Translations under genes and position numbers: made by a program
Part shown: piece after piece, positions 8,573-17,062 of the stretch
Layout: every line of letters starts with the position of its first letter
How positions within the stretch are numbered: the stretch's first letter is position 1
The notes under the pieces: generated by a model
Told to the model about the DNA's origin: nothing
Databases searched by the model: none
Seen by the model: the letters and a program-made list of their open reading frames with translations, nothing else
Source: an uncultured Silvanigrella sp.
GTDB lineage: Bacteria > Bdellovibrionota_B > Oligoflexia > Silvanigrellales > Silvanigrellaceae
Assembly (NCBI GenBank): GCA_903932045.1
Contig: CAIZES010000313.1
Span: 1-40,612 of the forward strand
Direction of reading: 5' to 3'
Length of the DNA stretch: 40,612 nt

Positions 8573-8883
8573 AAGAAGTTCCTTTGTTTGGTGATGCGGT
8601 GTTTTGTTCTTTCACTTTGGCTTTCACTTTGGCTTTCGCTGTGACTTTTATTGTGACCGAAGTCAGGGGTGAGAATCCATCATGGAAAAGGCGCCAAGAA
8701 AGTGACGCTTAATCTTCCTAAGACGCTTTTGGTTTAAAACTGACAAAAGGATCAGACTTTGGAATTACATCTCCTAATTTTCTGCCGATATGGGAGCAAG
8801 GTATTCGAATTGCCAAGCGACCCGCTTTGTAAATTTGACGACGTGAGTGTGCAGGGTGATTTGGCTCCGGGAGTATTTAGAAG
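8573..8883. other. Intergenic region with a 12-bp direct repeat
   Basis: No gene is visible in these 311 bp between the divergent acetyltransferase and sensor kinase genes. CTTTCACTTTGG occurs twice in tandem (8609-8632), followed by a partial third copy ending near 8640. This region must hold both promoters, but I could not pick a convincing -35/-10 pair for either. Confidence 0.5.
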
Positions 8884-10668
8884 ATGCAAGTTTTGATAAA
8901 GTTTATTTTAACAATAATTTGTTCAATCAAAATGCCGATTTGTGGGTCGCTACTTGCTTTTGCATTGCCGACAACTGCCAGTGGCTCAGGTGATATTTCG
9001 CAAAGTCAAAAGTCGCAAGTTGCAATTGAAAACAGTCCGGTTGTTGCAATTGAAAGCGGCTTTACCATACGTGGTTTTCAAGAAAAAGAGAGTTCTTTTC
9101 TCTATAAAAAAGATGGAAGTTTCGCCGATTTTGTAAATCCGGGCTTCGACGATTCAGGTTGGGCAAAGGCGGATTCCATGAAGGCTTTTCGAAGTCGTTG
9201 GGTAATGACATCGTTTCCCGAGAAGACTTTATTCGGTGGCAATGCAACTGCTCCTCATGCGCTATTGTTTCCACCGGTTCTACCCAGCGAAGATACTAGC
9301 GCTCGCTATTATGTGCTGCGAACATCTTTTGATTTGTCGAGCTTCGATTCTACCCGCCCGATTACACTCGGATACACATCCGGTTATCTAATGGGCTTTT
9401 TTGTGAATGGCCATTTTGTTGGTTCAACGCTACCTTTAACATATCAAACTCCAAGGTGGATGGCTGATGGTGAACTTTCTCCTAAAAACAGCTACCAAGT
9501 TTCGCCTCAGTTTTTGCGCCAAGGAAAAAACAGCGTAGTGATGGTGAGTCGTTCTTTAGCGTGGCCCCCGTTATTGCTTCACGAAATCATTCTCACACAA
9601 GACCCCAGTTTTGCTTCTGGGGCAAAGATTACTGAATTCATTCGGAACGGTGTGCCGGCAACTTTTGCTGGAGCCGGATTGGTATTTGCTATATTTTTTG
9701 CACTTTTAGGTTTTCGAAATAGCCAGCAAAAATGGCAACTCGATTTGGCGATACTTTGTTTGTGCGCAACATTTACCTTTGCATTTATGAGCTCTGCATT
9801 CTCTAACATTCCCATTAGTATTGTTTACCAACGTAAGCTATTCACGCTTTGTACCTTTTTGTTTGCGGCAAATTCTTTGCGTATTGCTGGCGACTGTTTT
9901 GATAGTAGTGAAATATATATTTTCAGTAAGAGATTTCGCGAATATGTGGGATGGTTTTTTACGGCGGGAGGTATTCTCGGTTTTGTATTTTCAACCGGCA
10001 ACGATATGGACTGGGATAAATTTGTTACATTTCAGGTCATGGCTATCTGTTTTGTTGGAGTTACAATACTTTTTGTTTCATTCCGAAATCGCAAGAAAAT
10101 GACTCGGTCTTTGTGGGGAATTTCCGTAAGTCAGATTATTCTTATGACCTTAGTTATAGAAACATTTTTGAATTATCAGTTCCGATACTGGGAAACATTT
10201 ACTGCAACCTGGGGATATTTGCCTGTAGTGTTTGGTTTTGCGAATCACTACAATACAATATTTCGTAAGGAGTCGATAGAGCTTCGAGAACTCAGAACGG
10301 CATTGGAGCAAAAAGTCGCCTCTCGAACAAAAGAACTGGAAGATGCTTCTAAACGCTTACGATATACGCTTATTAAAGCTCGCAATATGAGTAATATCAT
10401 AGATCATCATTCGCGCTTTCGAGAGGTGGCAACACTTTCTGTGCATCTCGATCACCAAATTAGAAATCCTCTGGCTGTTATTCAAATGGCATTGGAGGAG
10501 CTGAAAGACAAAATTGAAGATTCGCCACAAGAGGCTGCTTTGGAAATTCACAAAATTGAAAAGTGCCTCCGAACTATTTCTACTGTACTCGATGCGCTCA
10601 GAATGTTTCGTCGATACAGTGGCGAAGGGAGTTTGCAAAAACAGGTTGCTCAGCGAAAGCGGCACTGA
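8884..10668 (+). CDS. 7TM sensor histidine kinase lacking its ATPase domain
   Basis: A 594-residue inner-membrane sensor. A signal peptide (about 1-33) is followed by a periplasmic beta-sandwich domain (about 60-240, FVNPGFDDSGW, YYVLRTSFDL, GYLMGFFVNGHFVG), as in 7TMR-DISM receptors. About seven membrane helices span 260-455 and a coiled coil 465-500. A HisKA segment follows with phospho-acceptor His524 (HQIRNPLAVIQMALEEL). The protein stops 70 residues after that histidine. No N, G1, F or G2 box of a HATPase domain is present in any frame before the tRNA gene 98 bp downstream. It may have been truncated at the tRNA/island boundary, or may be phosphorylated in trans by another kinase. Confidence 0.82.
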   Translation: MQVLIKFILTIICSIKMPICGSLLAFALPTTASGSGDISQSQKSQVAIENSPVVAIESGFTIRGFQEKESSFLYKKDGSFADFVNPGFDDSGWAKADSMKAFRSRWVMTSFPEKTLFGGNATAPHALLFPPVLPSEDTSARYYVLRTSFDLSSFDSTRPITLGYTSGYLMGFFVNGHFVGSTLPLTYQTPRWMADGELSPKNSYQVSPQFLRQGKNSVVMVSRSLAWPPLLLHEIILTQDPSFASGAKITEFIRNGVPATFAGAGLVFAIFFALLGFRNSQQKWQLDLAILCLCATFTFAFMSSAFSNIPISIVYQRKLFTLCTFLFAANSLRIAGDCFDSSEIYIFSKRFREYVGWFFTAGGILGFVFSTGNDMDWDKFVTFQVMAICFVGVTILFVSFRNRKKMTRSLWGISVSQIILMTLVIETFLNYQFRYWETFTATWGYLPVVFGFANHYNTIFRKESIELRELRTALEQKVASRTKELEDASKRLRYTLIKARNMSNIIDHHSRFREVATLSVHLDHQIRNPLAVIQMALEELKDKIEDSPQEAALEIHKIEKCLRTISTVLDALRMFRRYSGEGSLQKQVAQRKRH

Positions 10669-10765
10669 CATTGCTCGGTTTGTGTGCAGAAGTCGGATTT
10701 TGAGTTTACGCCGGAGCCCCCTTGGCGAAACCCGCGCGTTATGCTACCAAAGTTGCACTTCACAC

Positions 10766-10855
10766 GGAGAGGTGTCGGAGTGGCTGAACGTACCTGATTC
10801 GAAATCAGGCTGAGGTTAAAATCTCACGGGGGTTCGAATCCCCCTCTCTCCGCCA
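10766..10855 (+). tRNA. tRNA-Ser (anticodon CGA)
   Basis: The acceptor arm GGAGAGG pairs with CCTCTCC and is followed by discriminator G and an encoded CCA at 10853-10855. The anticodon stem CCTGA/TCAGG holds the loop TTCGAAA, giving anticodon CGA for UCG codons. A long variable arm (TGAG/CTCA) and a T-arm GGGGGTTCGAATCCCCC confirm a class II serine tRNA. Its 3' end faces the mobile region, the usual arrangement for an integration target. Confidence 0.96.
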
Positions 10856-10865
10856 TATACACGAG

Positions 10866-10896
10866 AAACCCGCGCTAGACGCGGGTTTTGTTTTTT
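10866..10896 (+). terminator. Rho-independent terminator of the tRNA-Ser gene
   Basis: The hairpin AACCCGCG - CTAGA - CGCGGGTT is followed by TTGTTTTTT, 11 bp after the tRNA CCA end. Confidence 0.92.
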
Positions 10897-10905
10897 ACAA
10901 ATCGA

Positions 10906-10927
10906 TTTGCGTTCAATTGCGTGCAAC
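10906..10927 (+). repeat. 22-bp dispersed repeat, copy 1
   Basis: TTTGCGTTCAATTGCGTGCA plus AC. Internally it is two direct copies of TTGCGTKCAA. It lies directly after the tRNA terminator. Identical or nearly identical copies occur at 13515 and 15336, so it is likely an island-boundary or recombinase-site repeat. Confidence 0.8.
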
Positions 10928-11057
10928 ATTCCTCTCCGCCCCAACTTCTGCTTCTTGTGACAATGAGCAAATAACACACTGGCATTGCCTTTCACGACGC
11001 ACACAAAGCCTCATTATTAAAATCGATGAGTCTTTCGAACAACCTCCTTTTCTACGG

Positions 11058-11084
11058 GGCGGAGAAAAACGCCCTCCGCCATTT
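11058..11084 (+). terminator. Hairpin followed by short T-run
   Basis: GGCGGAG at 11058-11064 pairs with CTCCGCC at 11074-11080, and ATTTT follows. It could be a weak terminator. The downstream arm also matches the last eight bases of the tRNA-Ser gene (CTCCGCCA), so it may be a tRNA-end remnant. The rest of 10928-11327 shows no convincing gene. Confidence 0.4.
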
Positions 11085-11327
11085 TGAGAAAAATTACTGA
11101 ATATTTAATAGGCGTTGGCGACTTGGCTATTCGCGCAACTCGGTCTAGAGAAAGATGGAGACATCACTGCTGTTTAAAGATTTTCCGCAATCAGCTATAC
11201 AGGACCACTCACGTTGCCCGACGGCGGCCCAAGGGTCCGGCTCTGCTACTTCACAAAATCGGGCTTGATTCTCATACCCCCAGCAGCGAGCGCTGCAGAG
11301 GATTTCTATGATATTTAGGAGGCCGAA

Positions 11328-12113
11328 GTGAGCAAAACAATAGACATCGAAAACGCCGCAGGAACAAGCTGCTGGAAGTTCAAAATCGAGAACGAGCGAA
11401 TCGCTCACCTTGAACGTAAAATCGTTCTTGAGGCTTCTCATCGAGTAGTCGATGTACAGGGGCCGCTCACCATGTGCGCATTGGCAAGAGTTAGAACTGG
11501 AACCACATCCTTTTATCGCGGAGATAGTTTTCATGATACGCCAGCTGAGTACGCCCTTTTTGCGCCAGCCTATTCTGTGATCGAATGGTGTTTTGAAGAC
11601 GTTCACCTAGAAATCGAAGCAATCATGACGATGTATTCAGGATTTGATTGTAGTTTCGGTGCAATAATGATTCCCCGTTTGAACCTGCAGCGTCTTCCGC
11701 GAACGCTGGAAGAAATGCAATCACTTGCAAAATACATATGTAATTCTCACGATGCTATTCCATTAGAACGATGCATCAAACCCACTTCTTTGTCTCGAAA
11801 AGTCAAAAAGGCCGTCGATCAAACTTTTGCGGAAGAGATCAAAATTTCGCAGATAGCTCGAAAACTCGCGACGGCGCCTTCAGTGGTGAGTCGTCAGTTT
11901 AGTCGAGACTATGGCCTTTCTCCGGCCGAGTATCGTAAACGTGTTCGGATAATCGCGGCCTCTTTCATGTTGGTCAACGGCGAAGAAATCATTCACGCCA
12001 GTGACAGGGCCGGATATCCAGACCTAAGCGGGTTCTATAAACACTTCCGCGAGATTGCCACAGTACCTCCCGCACACTTTTCCTCAAGAAAGTCAAAAAA
12101 CACCAAGAAATGA
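11328..12113 (+). CDS. AraC-family transcriptional regulator
   Basis: A 261-residue cytoplasmic DNA-binding protein. The C-terminal half carries the double helix-turn-helix of the family: ISQIARKLATAPSVVSRQFS, then YGLSPAEYRKRVRI, then HASDRAGYPDLSGFYKHFRE with the typical PAHF ending. The N-terminal 150 residues are a probable effector-binding beta-barrel that I do not recognise further. The start is GTG at 11328, with AGGAGG five bases before it. The lipoprotein peptidase gene follows 68 bp downstream on the same strand and may be its target or partner. It lies in the first block of the tRNA-linked island. Confidence 0.88.
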   Translation: MSKTIDIENAAGTSCWKFKIENERIAHLERKIVLEASHRVVDVQGPLTMCALARVRTGTTSFYRGDSFHDTPAEYALFAPAYSVIEWCFEDVHLEIEAIMTMYSGFDCSFGAIMIPRLNLQRLPRTLEEMQSLAKYICNSHDAIPLERCIKPTSLSRKVKKAVDQTFAEEIKISQIARKLATAPSVVSRQFSRDYGLSPAEYRKRVRIIAASFMLVNGEEIIHASDRAGYPDLSGFYKHFREIATVPPAHFSSRKSKNTKK

Positions 12114-12181
12114 TTTTGGCAGCACCCTATAGTTAAAGTTCACCAAGCGTCTTCCATTAAAAGCTCAGAAAGGATGAAAAA

Positions 12182-13384
12182 GTGAACTACAAGAAAATGA
12201 TTATAGCGGCCGCAATGAGTGTTTGCTTGGGGTGTGCGCCTCGGGAGCAAAGTCCAAGCACTCTCAAGCAAAGCGCCGAGGATCTGAAATCAGATTTTCT
12301 CAGAAGCCTTGAGGCTCAAAAACAAAGACTCTTAGAGTTTATCTCCGAAGACCATGCCGTGAGATTACAAGCCGCCGAGTACTTACAAACAGGGGACGCG
12401 TATCAGATTCATCTTGCAAAATATTTACATTATACAGCATCATTGGGGAATGATTTTGACATATTCAACGGAATTCTCGAAGACACAACAATCGAATCAC
12501 TAGAAGAAAGTACCCGTTCTGCCTTCACGAATTCGATGCAGCAAGTTTTCTCGTCTGCAAAAATTTCCGGTGAGAATTTTTTTCATTTCTATATGCGACC
12601 AGAAAGCTACTTTTCACCGACCGTCTCCAATGAGCTTACCCTAACACCATCAACAACATTCTCGTCTGTATTTGATCATCTTAAGATGATTCTTCCTCAA
12701 GATTTCAACTATCAAACCAAACTTGTTATCGACCCTACAACCCCCGGCGGGTCATACGATGAAGAAAGCAACACTATTGTATTTGGCAGCCATCCGCCAA
12801 ACATTTCGACTGTGATGGGCTTCATTCATGAATTTGGGCATTCTGTGTTTCGCTTTGCTGCCAAAGACGATCTTTTATTACCCTACGTAAGCGGACTTAA
12901 CGAGGGTTATGCAGAGTTGTGGGCCAATGAAATCAGAAACTTCAATTTTTCGCGCGACTTATTTATTGGTGAAGATTTTAGACAAAACCTAGATAACTAC
13001 ATTACATTCAGGCGTCTCATTGGATTCCGCTATCATCTGATGGCTCTCCTGCTCGAACGTCAGGTTAGAACAGGGGTAATATCCTCGGTCGAGGATTATA
13101 AGACCGCACAAAGGATGCTAGCCAAACGCTACTTGCAAGTTGATAACTTCCCGCCAATTGTTCCTATCTTGCCGCAAGTGCGCATTGCAGGTTATTTACC
13201 CTCTTACCTGCTCATAGAATTTTCCAGAGCTAGTTTCGAACAACACATCGACCAAACGCGTATGGTAGAGACATTGCTCCAAATTGGACAAGAAATAAGG
13301 GGCGACCTTTCTCCCCAACATTTTAGGCAACTGGTCACGAAATTGGTGAGGGGTTATGGTGTGGCTCCTAAAACTCCAATCTAA
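12182..13384 (+). CDS. Probable lipoprotein zinc metallopeptidase (HExxH)
   Basis: A 400-residue exported protein with a signal peptide ending near Cys18 (AAAMSVCLGCAP); the lipobox is non-canonical at -3. The active-site motif HEFGH is at residues 216-220 (FIHEFGHSVFRF). Glutamates in GLNEGYAELWANE at 239-250 can supply the third zinc ligand, so it is a gluzincin-type peptidase similar in motif spacing to M3-like enzymes. The N-terminal helical part has no recognised domain. The start is GTG at 12182 after AAGGATG. It probably acts in the periplasm or on the outer surface; the substrate is unknown. Co-orientation with the AraC gene suggests joint control. Confidence 0.75.
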   Translation: MNYKKMIIAAAMSVCLGCAPREQSPSTLKQSAEDLKSDFLRSLEAQKQRLLEFISEDHAVRLQAAEYLQTGDAYQIHLAKYLHYTASLGNDFDIFNGILEDTTIESLEESTRSAFTNSMQQVFSSAKISGENFFHFYMRPESYFSPTVSNELTLTPSTTFSSVFDHLKMILPQDFNYQTKLVIDPTTPGGSYDEESNTIVFGSHPPNISTVMGFIHEFGHSVFRFAAKDDLLLPYVSGLNEGYAELWANEIRNFNFSRDLFIGEDFRQNLDNYITFRRLIGFRYHLMALLLERQVRTGVISSVEDYKTAQRMLAKRYLQVDNFPPIVPILPQVRIAGYLPSYLLIEFSRASFEQHIDQTRMVETLLQIGQEIRGDLSPQHFRQLVTKLVRGYGVAPKTPI

Positions 13385-13514
13385 GCTCCGATCGGGGTGA
13401 CGTACATGCGTGCTAGTAGCCGTGCTAGCCAACAAGGTCTTCTGGAGTTTGCTCAGCGGATTACCATTCGTGGTAACCAGCCGGAGGCCAGCGCAGTGAA
13501 CCCCTCCACCCCTA

Positions 13515-13536
13515 TTTACGTTCAATTGCGTTCAAC
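13515..13536 (+). repeat. 22-bp dispersed repeat, copy 2
   Basis: TTTACGTTCAATTGCGTTCA plus AC, two changes from copies 1 and 3. It lies between the convergent peptidase and AbiEii genes. Confidence 0.8.
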
Positions 13537-13641
13537 GGATGCTCGGATATCTCGATTGGCTGCCATCCATTAGTGATTAATCCCCAAACAACTCTCGGCC
13601 ACAAAGCACTCCTTCGCACTTATTGATTCACAAAAAACTCG

Positions 13642-14439
13642 TCACCCATCATTCCATTGCGCAAGAATCTTCTCCCGAAACCACGCATAAGCCAGGTCTA
13701 CATCGTAGACAACACCCGTTCGCAACAGTGGTGGCATATCAGCGCGGAAAATGTCATCCTGCAATTTGGCCTCAAGGTTCTGTTCAAATTCGGTCCTTGA
13801 GACTTTCAGGTTTTGGTGGTTCAAGTAATGATGAAAGGCTTTCAAAACAAGAGCAACATTCGTGTTGAATTCCTGCCCCAGAGCCCAAAAATCGTACAGG
13901 TCGCGACCTTTTCGACGCTGATAAAGTGCACGAAGTTTGGTGCCCAACAATTCTTCGATAGCATAGGTTGGAATCACTGCAGCACCCTGAAACCATGTGC
14001 TATCAACAACAAAATTATGCATTTCCAATGGTAGCAACGCCTGGTGTTCGCGCGTGTTGGTCTCGATTTTTAACTTGAGGGTTAGCCCTTCGTTGGTAAC
14101 AAATCGGTAAGTGAGCGTTGTTACGCCCGGTCCTATTTTACGTTTGGGAGGCTCACCAAAAATGGGATCGAGGCTCTCTCGAACGGCGTCTATGAGCGGT
14201 CCGTTTGCATCTGCAGCCGTTTGAACAAGATCGATGTCTTCGGAAAATCTTGCGTGACTCTGATAGAAAAGTTTGTTGAGCGCCGTTCCTCCGCGAAGCG
14301 CAACCCGTGCCGCGAGCGTCTTATTTTGAAACAACAACACAAGGCATCGCGAAAGAACAAGATCATGTTCCACCAAACCGGGCTGCGCCCATGGAGCCTG
14401 ATGCTTTCGCCAATGTGCAAGGTGGGTACTGCTAATCAT
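13642..14439 (-). CDS. abiEii: AbiEii/AbiGii-type nucleotidyltransferase toxin
   Basis: A 265-residue toxin of a type IV-like AbiE system. The minimal nucleotidyltransferase motifs are complete: LRGGTALNKLF at 48-58, FSEDIDLV with Asp68 and Asp70, and later RRKGRDLYDFW supplying the conserved K/R-x-x-D. In characterised relatives the toxin transfers nucleotides to tRNA acceptor ends and blocks phage growth. Here the target is not visible, although the tRNA-Ser lies in the same island. The start overlaps the stop of the antitoxin gene by 4 bp, so expression is coupled. No frameshift or missing motif is seen; it looks functional. Confidence 0.93.
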   Translation of the reverse strand: MISSTHLAHWRKHQAPWAQPGLVEHDLVLSRCLVLLFQNKTLAARVALRGGTALNKLFYQSHARFSEDIDLVQTAADANGPLIDAVRESLDPIFGEPPKRKIGPGVTTLTYRFVTNEGLTLKLKIETNTREHQALLPLEMHNFVVDSTWFQGAAVIPTYAIEELLGTKLRALYQRRKGRDLYDFWALGQEFNTNVALVLKAFHHYLNHQNLKVSRTEFEQNLEAKLQDDIFRADMPPLLRTGVVYDVDLAYAWFREKILAQWNDG

Positions 14440-15242
14440 ACATCAATCTCCAGAGTGTCGTTTGGAACAACCTTCCAAATGTAATGAGCTTCTGCTTCCT
14501 CCCAAGGGCGTGAAGAAACCAGCGGCACTTTGTGCAACTCCCTGCCTTTAAGCAATTCCGCCACGGCATGGGCGAGATCGTGCCGGGAAAAATGCTCAAG
14601 ATAGAATCCTGCACGTTGCAGATCTGCGATAGGAATCTTCATTTTGAGCAGACACGAAGTCAAATCATCAATTGCCAGATTCTCGGCGAGCTCAAAAAGG
14701 GCCGTGCCAATGGAACCAATACTCTTCATGTAAGTGATCAAATCGAAAAACGTTGCCGCAGGTGTACTCGCTCGAACTGTTCCGGTTTCCACCGTGCGCT
14801 CAACATACGGCGTCGATTCAACGTGACTCTTCACAAAAAATCGAAAGCGCGCGGAGGCTATGATCTTGGGAGGCACCGGCACAGCAAGCATCACTTGCGT
14901 TTCCATAACGGCGTGATGACTTGCTCCGTGAAACGCCGCAGCGGATAAAAGGCTTACGTAGTAAAAAGAAGAGCCCCGATGCTTCATCCAAGCATCGAGA
15001 TACCAGGTTGGCGGAGGTGTGCCCACACTGCGATATACAGTGGGCACAATCACAAACAAATTGCGCATGGGTGAGATGAGGCGCTTTTCCCGCTGAAGCC
15101 GCCAAAGCGCTTTCTGCAGACTGGACTCCTCAAAGCCTTGAGCCAAAAGGTCCTGCTTCGAAAAAACAAGGCGCCCTTCCTCTTCAAAAGCGAGCACAGC
15201 ATCTTTTACAAGCAGTCGACCTTTCAAACGATATTCCTCCAT
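14436..15242 (-). CDS. abiEi: AbiEi-type antitoxin / transcriptional autorepressor
   Basis: A 268-residue protein directly upstream of abiEii. The N-terminal 70 residues form a winged-helix-like segment (FSKQDLLAQGFEESSLQKAL, LISPMRNLFVIVP). The AbiEi core follows (YVSLLSAAAFHGASHHA, VERTVETGTVRASTPAATFF). Known AbiEi proteins repress their own promoter and neutralise AbiEii. The ATG at 15242 has no Shine-Dalgarno sequence and sits where the predicted transcript would begin, so it may be read as leaderless mRNA. Alternatively GGAGG inside codons 2-3 could serve a TTG at codon 6. Confidence 0.9.
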   Translation of the reverse strand: MEEYRLKGRLLVKDAVLAFEEEGRLVFSKQDLLAQGFEESSLQKALWRLQREKRLISPMRNLFVIVPTVYRSVGTPPPTWYLDAWMKHRGSSFYYVSLLSAAAFHGASHHAVMETQVMLAVPVPPKIIASARFRFFVKSHVESTPYVERTVETGTVRASTPAATFFDLITYMKSIGSIGTALFELAENLAIDDLTSCLLKMKIPIADLQRAGFYLEHFSRHDLAHAVAELLKGRELHKVPLVSSRPWEEAEAHYIWKVVPNDTLEIDV

Positions 15243-15250
15243 TCGTTTTT

Positions 15251-15279
15251 ATTCTAAGACACTTTCGACCTGATTTCAA
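15251..15279 (-). promoter_or_regulatory. Sigma-70-like promoter of the AbiE operon
   Basis: On the minus strand TTGAAA (15274-15279) and TAGAAT (15251-15256) are separated by exactly 17 bp. The expected transcription start is at or next to the abiEi ATG. Confidence 0.65.
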
Positions 15280-15335
15280 GAATGAATAGCCACACTGAAT
15301 CAAGCTAGCTTATAACGGGCGATGTATAGCCCCCA

Positions 15336-15357
15336 TTTGCGTTCAATTGCGTGCAAC
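15336..15357 (+). repeat. 22-bp dispersed repeat, copy 3
   Basis: Identical to copy 1 at 10906. Together the two copies bracket the AraC - peptidase - AbiE block. Five bases later a series of phased decamers begins. Confidence 0.82.
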
Positions 15358-15360
15358 GGG

Positions 15361-15400
15361 GGTGAACGTCGGTGCATGTCGGTGACTCTCGGTGAACGTG
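15361..15400 (+). repeat. Four 10-bp phased direct repeats
   Basis: GGTGAACGTC, GGTGCATGTC, GGTGACTCTC and GGTGAACGTG follow one another without spacing. One copy per helical turn suggests a protein-binding array. Near an integrase gene this could be arm-type integrase or excisionase sites. Confidence 0.65.
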
Positions 15401-15474
15401 GGGCCTTAGGTAAGGGAGCGATATGAATAAATTTTATTAATTGTTACAGTTAGTTGAAAAGAGGTGGCGCAACG

Positions 15475-15488
15475 CCCCCTCTCCGCCA
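15475..15488 (+). other. Candidate attachment site resembling the tRNA-Ser 3' end
   Basis: CCCCCTCTCCGCCA matches the last bases of the tRNA-Ser gene (CCCCCTCTCTCCGCCA at 10840-10855) except for one missing CT dinucleotide. It lies about 170 bp from the integrase gene, as tRNA-derived att sites usually do. No second copy is visible further right in the window. Confidence 0.5.
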
Positions 15489-15524
15489 GATAACTACCTG
15501 GAATTATTGGCCTAATTCCGAGAG

Positions 15525-15563
15525 GGGGATTTTGAGTTCCAGCTCAGAATCCCCATTTTTTTT
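15525..15563 (+). terminator. Rho-independent terminator
   Basis: A 12-bp stem (GGGGATTTTGAG against CTCAGAATCCCC, one G-T wobble) with loop TTCCAG is followed by ATTTTTTTT on the plus strand. There is no plus-strand gene directly upstream. With the tRNA-like end at 15475 it resembles the tail of a lost tRNA transcription unit. The remainder of 15243-15660 shows no gene. Confidence 0.85.
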
Positions 15564-15660
15564 GTCCAGTACATAAGTCGCCTTTCTTTCCGAATTTCAG
15601 ATGGCGACCTGGCAATTTCACAAAACATCGTTGTGCCCGTTAAACAAACCCGATGCCAAC

Positions 15661-16395
15661 TCATGAACGCCCTCCAATCCTCAACGGGGCACCCACCTTG
15701 CGACGGTGCTCAAGCAACGAGACAACATTTTCAGTCCCGTGAGGTGTCCCTGTGGGAGAAGGATTACTCGGCGGCAAAATGCCATCGAGCTTGTGAGCAA
15801 TGGCCTCGGTGGGAGAACCAAACACGCGCCCATACCGTTCAGACATTTCGGGCGTCGAGTGCCCCAAGAGCATCTGGAGCTGCCTTGGCGATGTGTCACG
15901 AATGCGCAACCACGCCGAAAACGTGTGCCGCAAACCGTGAAACGAACGCTTGCTTTCGGGGAGTCCGGCCTTCTCGCAGGCGCGGCGCAACATGTTTTTG
16001 GAAAAGTTATCTGGCCCCCTGGCAACAATCGGGAACATGGTTGCCTCGGGAGCGGCTGAGTACCCATAAACTTTCTCGGCATCTTCGCGCCACTTCTGCA
16101 GCACCTCGACAACCGTGGCACCGCAAACAATCATCCGCTCGCGACTCGTCTTGGTGCTATCTTCAGTATAAACCCCATTCCTATCCTGCAAAACCTGCTT
16201 GCTAATTCTCAGATAAGGATCAGCCAGCGGATTTCCGAAAGGGTCATGGGTCACATAGGAACTCCAATCAAAACCACCAACCTCACCCCGCCTCGTTCCC
16301 AAAAAACACGCAACAACAACAGGAGCCACCATCTCAGGCTTGTTCGCCTGCAGATACTCGTAGAGGGCGTTGAACTCTTTCTCGTCCAAAACTTT
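15661..16395 (-). pseudogene. int: Tyrosine recombinase (integrase), C-terminal catalytic part
   Basis: About 243 codons holding most of a phage-type integrase catalytic domain. It begins at EKEFNALYEYLQANKP and continues with the first catalytic Arg in LGTRRGEVGGFDW, the FHGLRHTFSAW box, LLGHSTPEMSERYGRVF with the nucleophilic Tyr, and an ordinary C-terminus. There is no start codon with a ribosome site. Upstream the frame runs into unrelated DNA near 16396 where a transposase remnant is inserted. The matching N-terminal part lies at 17063-17395 in the same orientation. The gene is therefore disrupted and the element should be unable to excise by itself. Confidence 0.88.
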
Positions 16396-17062
16396 AGTCT
16401 ATTTCGACAAGAAGAGCCTCGGGACTGTAAATGAGAAAGGCAAGATGGTATATCCTTCAGTAGGCGACGTCGCCCTCGATTTGAAGCGTAACATGGCCTT
16501 CTCCGGCCGTGCGCCCAAAGAAATCGCAGGTGGCGTCGTTCGATTGTATGGGTCTGAGTTGCGCCTCAAGCTCGCTGCAGTCTGGAACAAAGGGGACAAT
16601 CCGAGCACCAAGCCATTTGCGGCATATGTCACCAATCGCACCGAAACTTGTCTATCGCGAATATGGGCGCTCTCCCGCTTTCGCTGGTCCATTGAATGCT
16701 ATTTCCGTGCGAGCAAGCAATCATTTGGTTTTGACGCATTTGCCACCCATTCGTCCGATTCAGCCTTTAGAGTCGTTGTGCTCGGCATGTTTCTTTACAC
16801 CGAATTGGAGCTGAGACGTTTTGATCACGGAGCCAAAGCGATGAGTCTTCAGCAACGAGCAAAGGCGCATCCTCCACTCACGGCATATGTCAAAATCATG
16901 GAGCAGGAAGTGAAGAATCGTACAATGCGACAGATCATCATGTTTCCAACAGCAAAGGCACGTGTTTTGAGACACCTGAACACGAGGCAGTTGCCGGAAA
17001 GAGCAGTATTGAAGCCTCGGGATAGCACTGAGATTGAACTTTTGCTTGCTCGGTGCGCTTAA
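16396..17062 (+). pseudogene. IS transposase, C-terminal remnant inserted in the integrase gene
   Basis: About 220 codons of a DDE-type transposase in the IS4/IS701 style. The family-typical RFRWSIECYFRASKQSFGFDAF supplies the last catalytic Glu and the neighbouring signature. The part carrying the two catalytic Asp residues is absent. The reading frame enters directly from integrase DNA on the left, so this is a deleted remnant, not an intact insertion sequence. The right end of the inserted DNA lies between its TAA at 17062 and about 17095, where integrase coding resumes on the other strand. I could not define inverted repeats. Confidence 0.8.

Noticed and set aside
10928-10940. CTCTCCGCC after repeat copy 1 as a second tRNA-derived att core
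   Set aside because: Only nine bases match and the sequence diverges before CCA; the site at 15475 is a better match.
11084-11311. 75-codon plus-strand frame between the tRNA and AraC genes
   Set aside because: Its first codon lacks a ribosome site, its composition is not protein-like, and no family features are seen.
11145-11606. 153-codon minus-strand frame over the AraC gene start
   Set aside because: It is antisense to a well-supported AraC gene.
15633-16205. 190-codon plus-strand frame
   Set aside because: It is antisense to the integrase catalytic domain, which has all family motifs.
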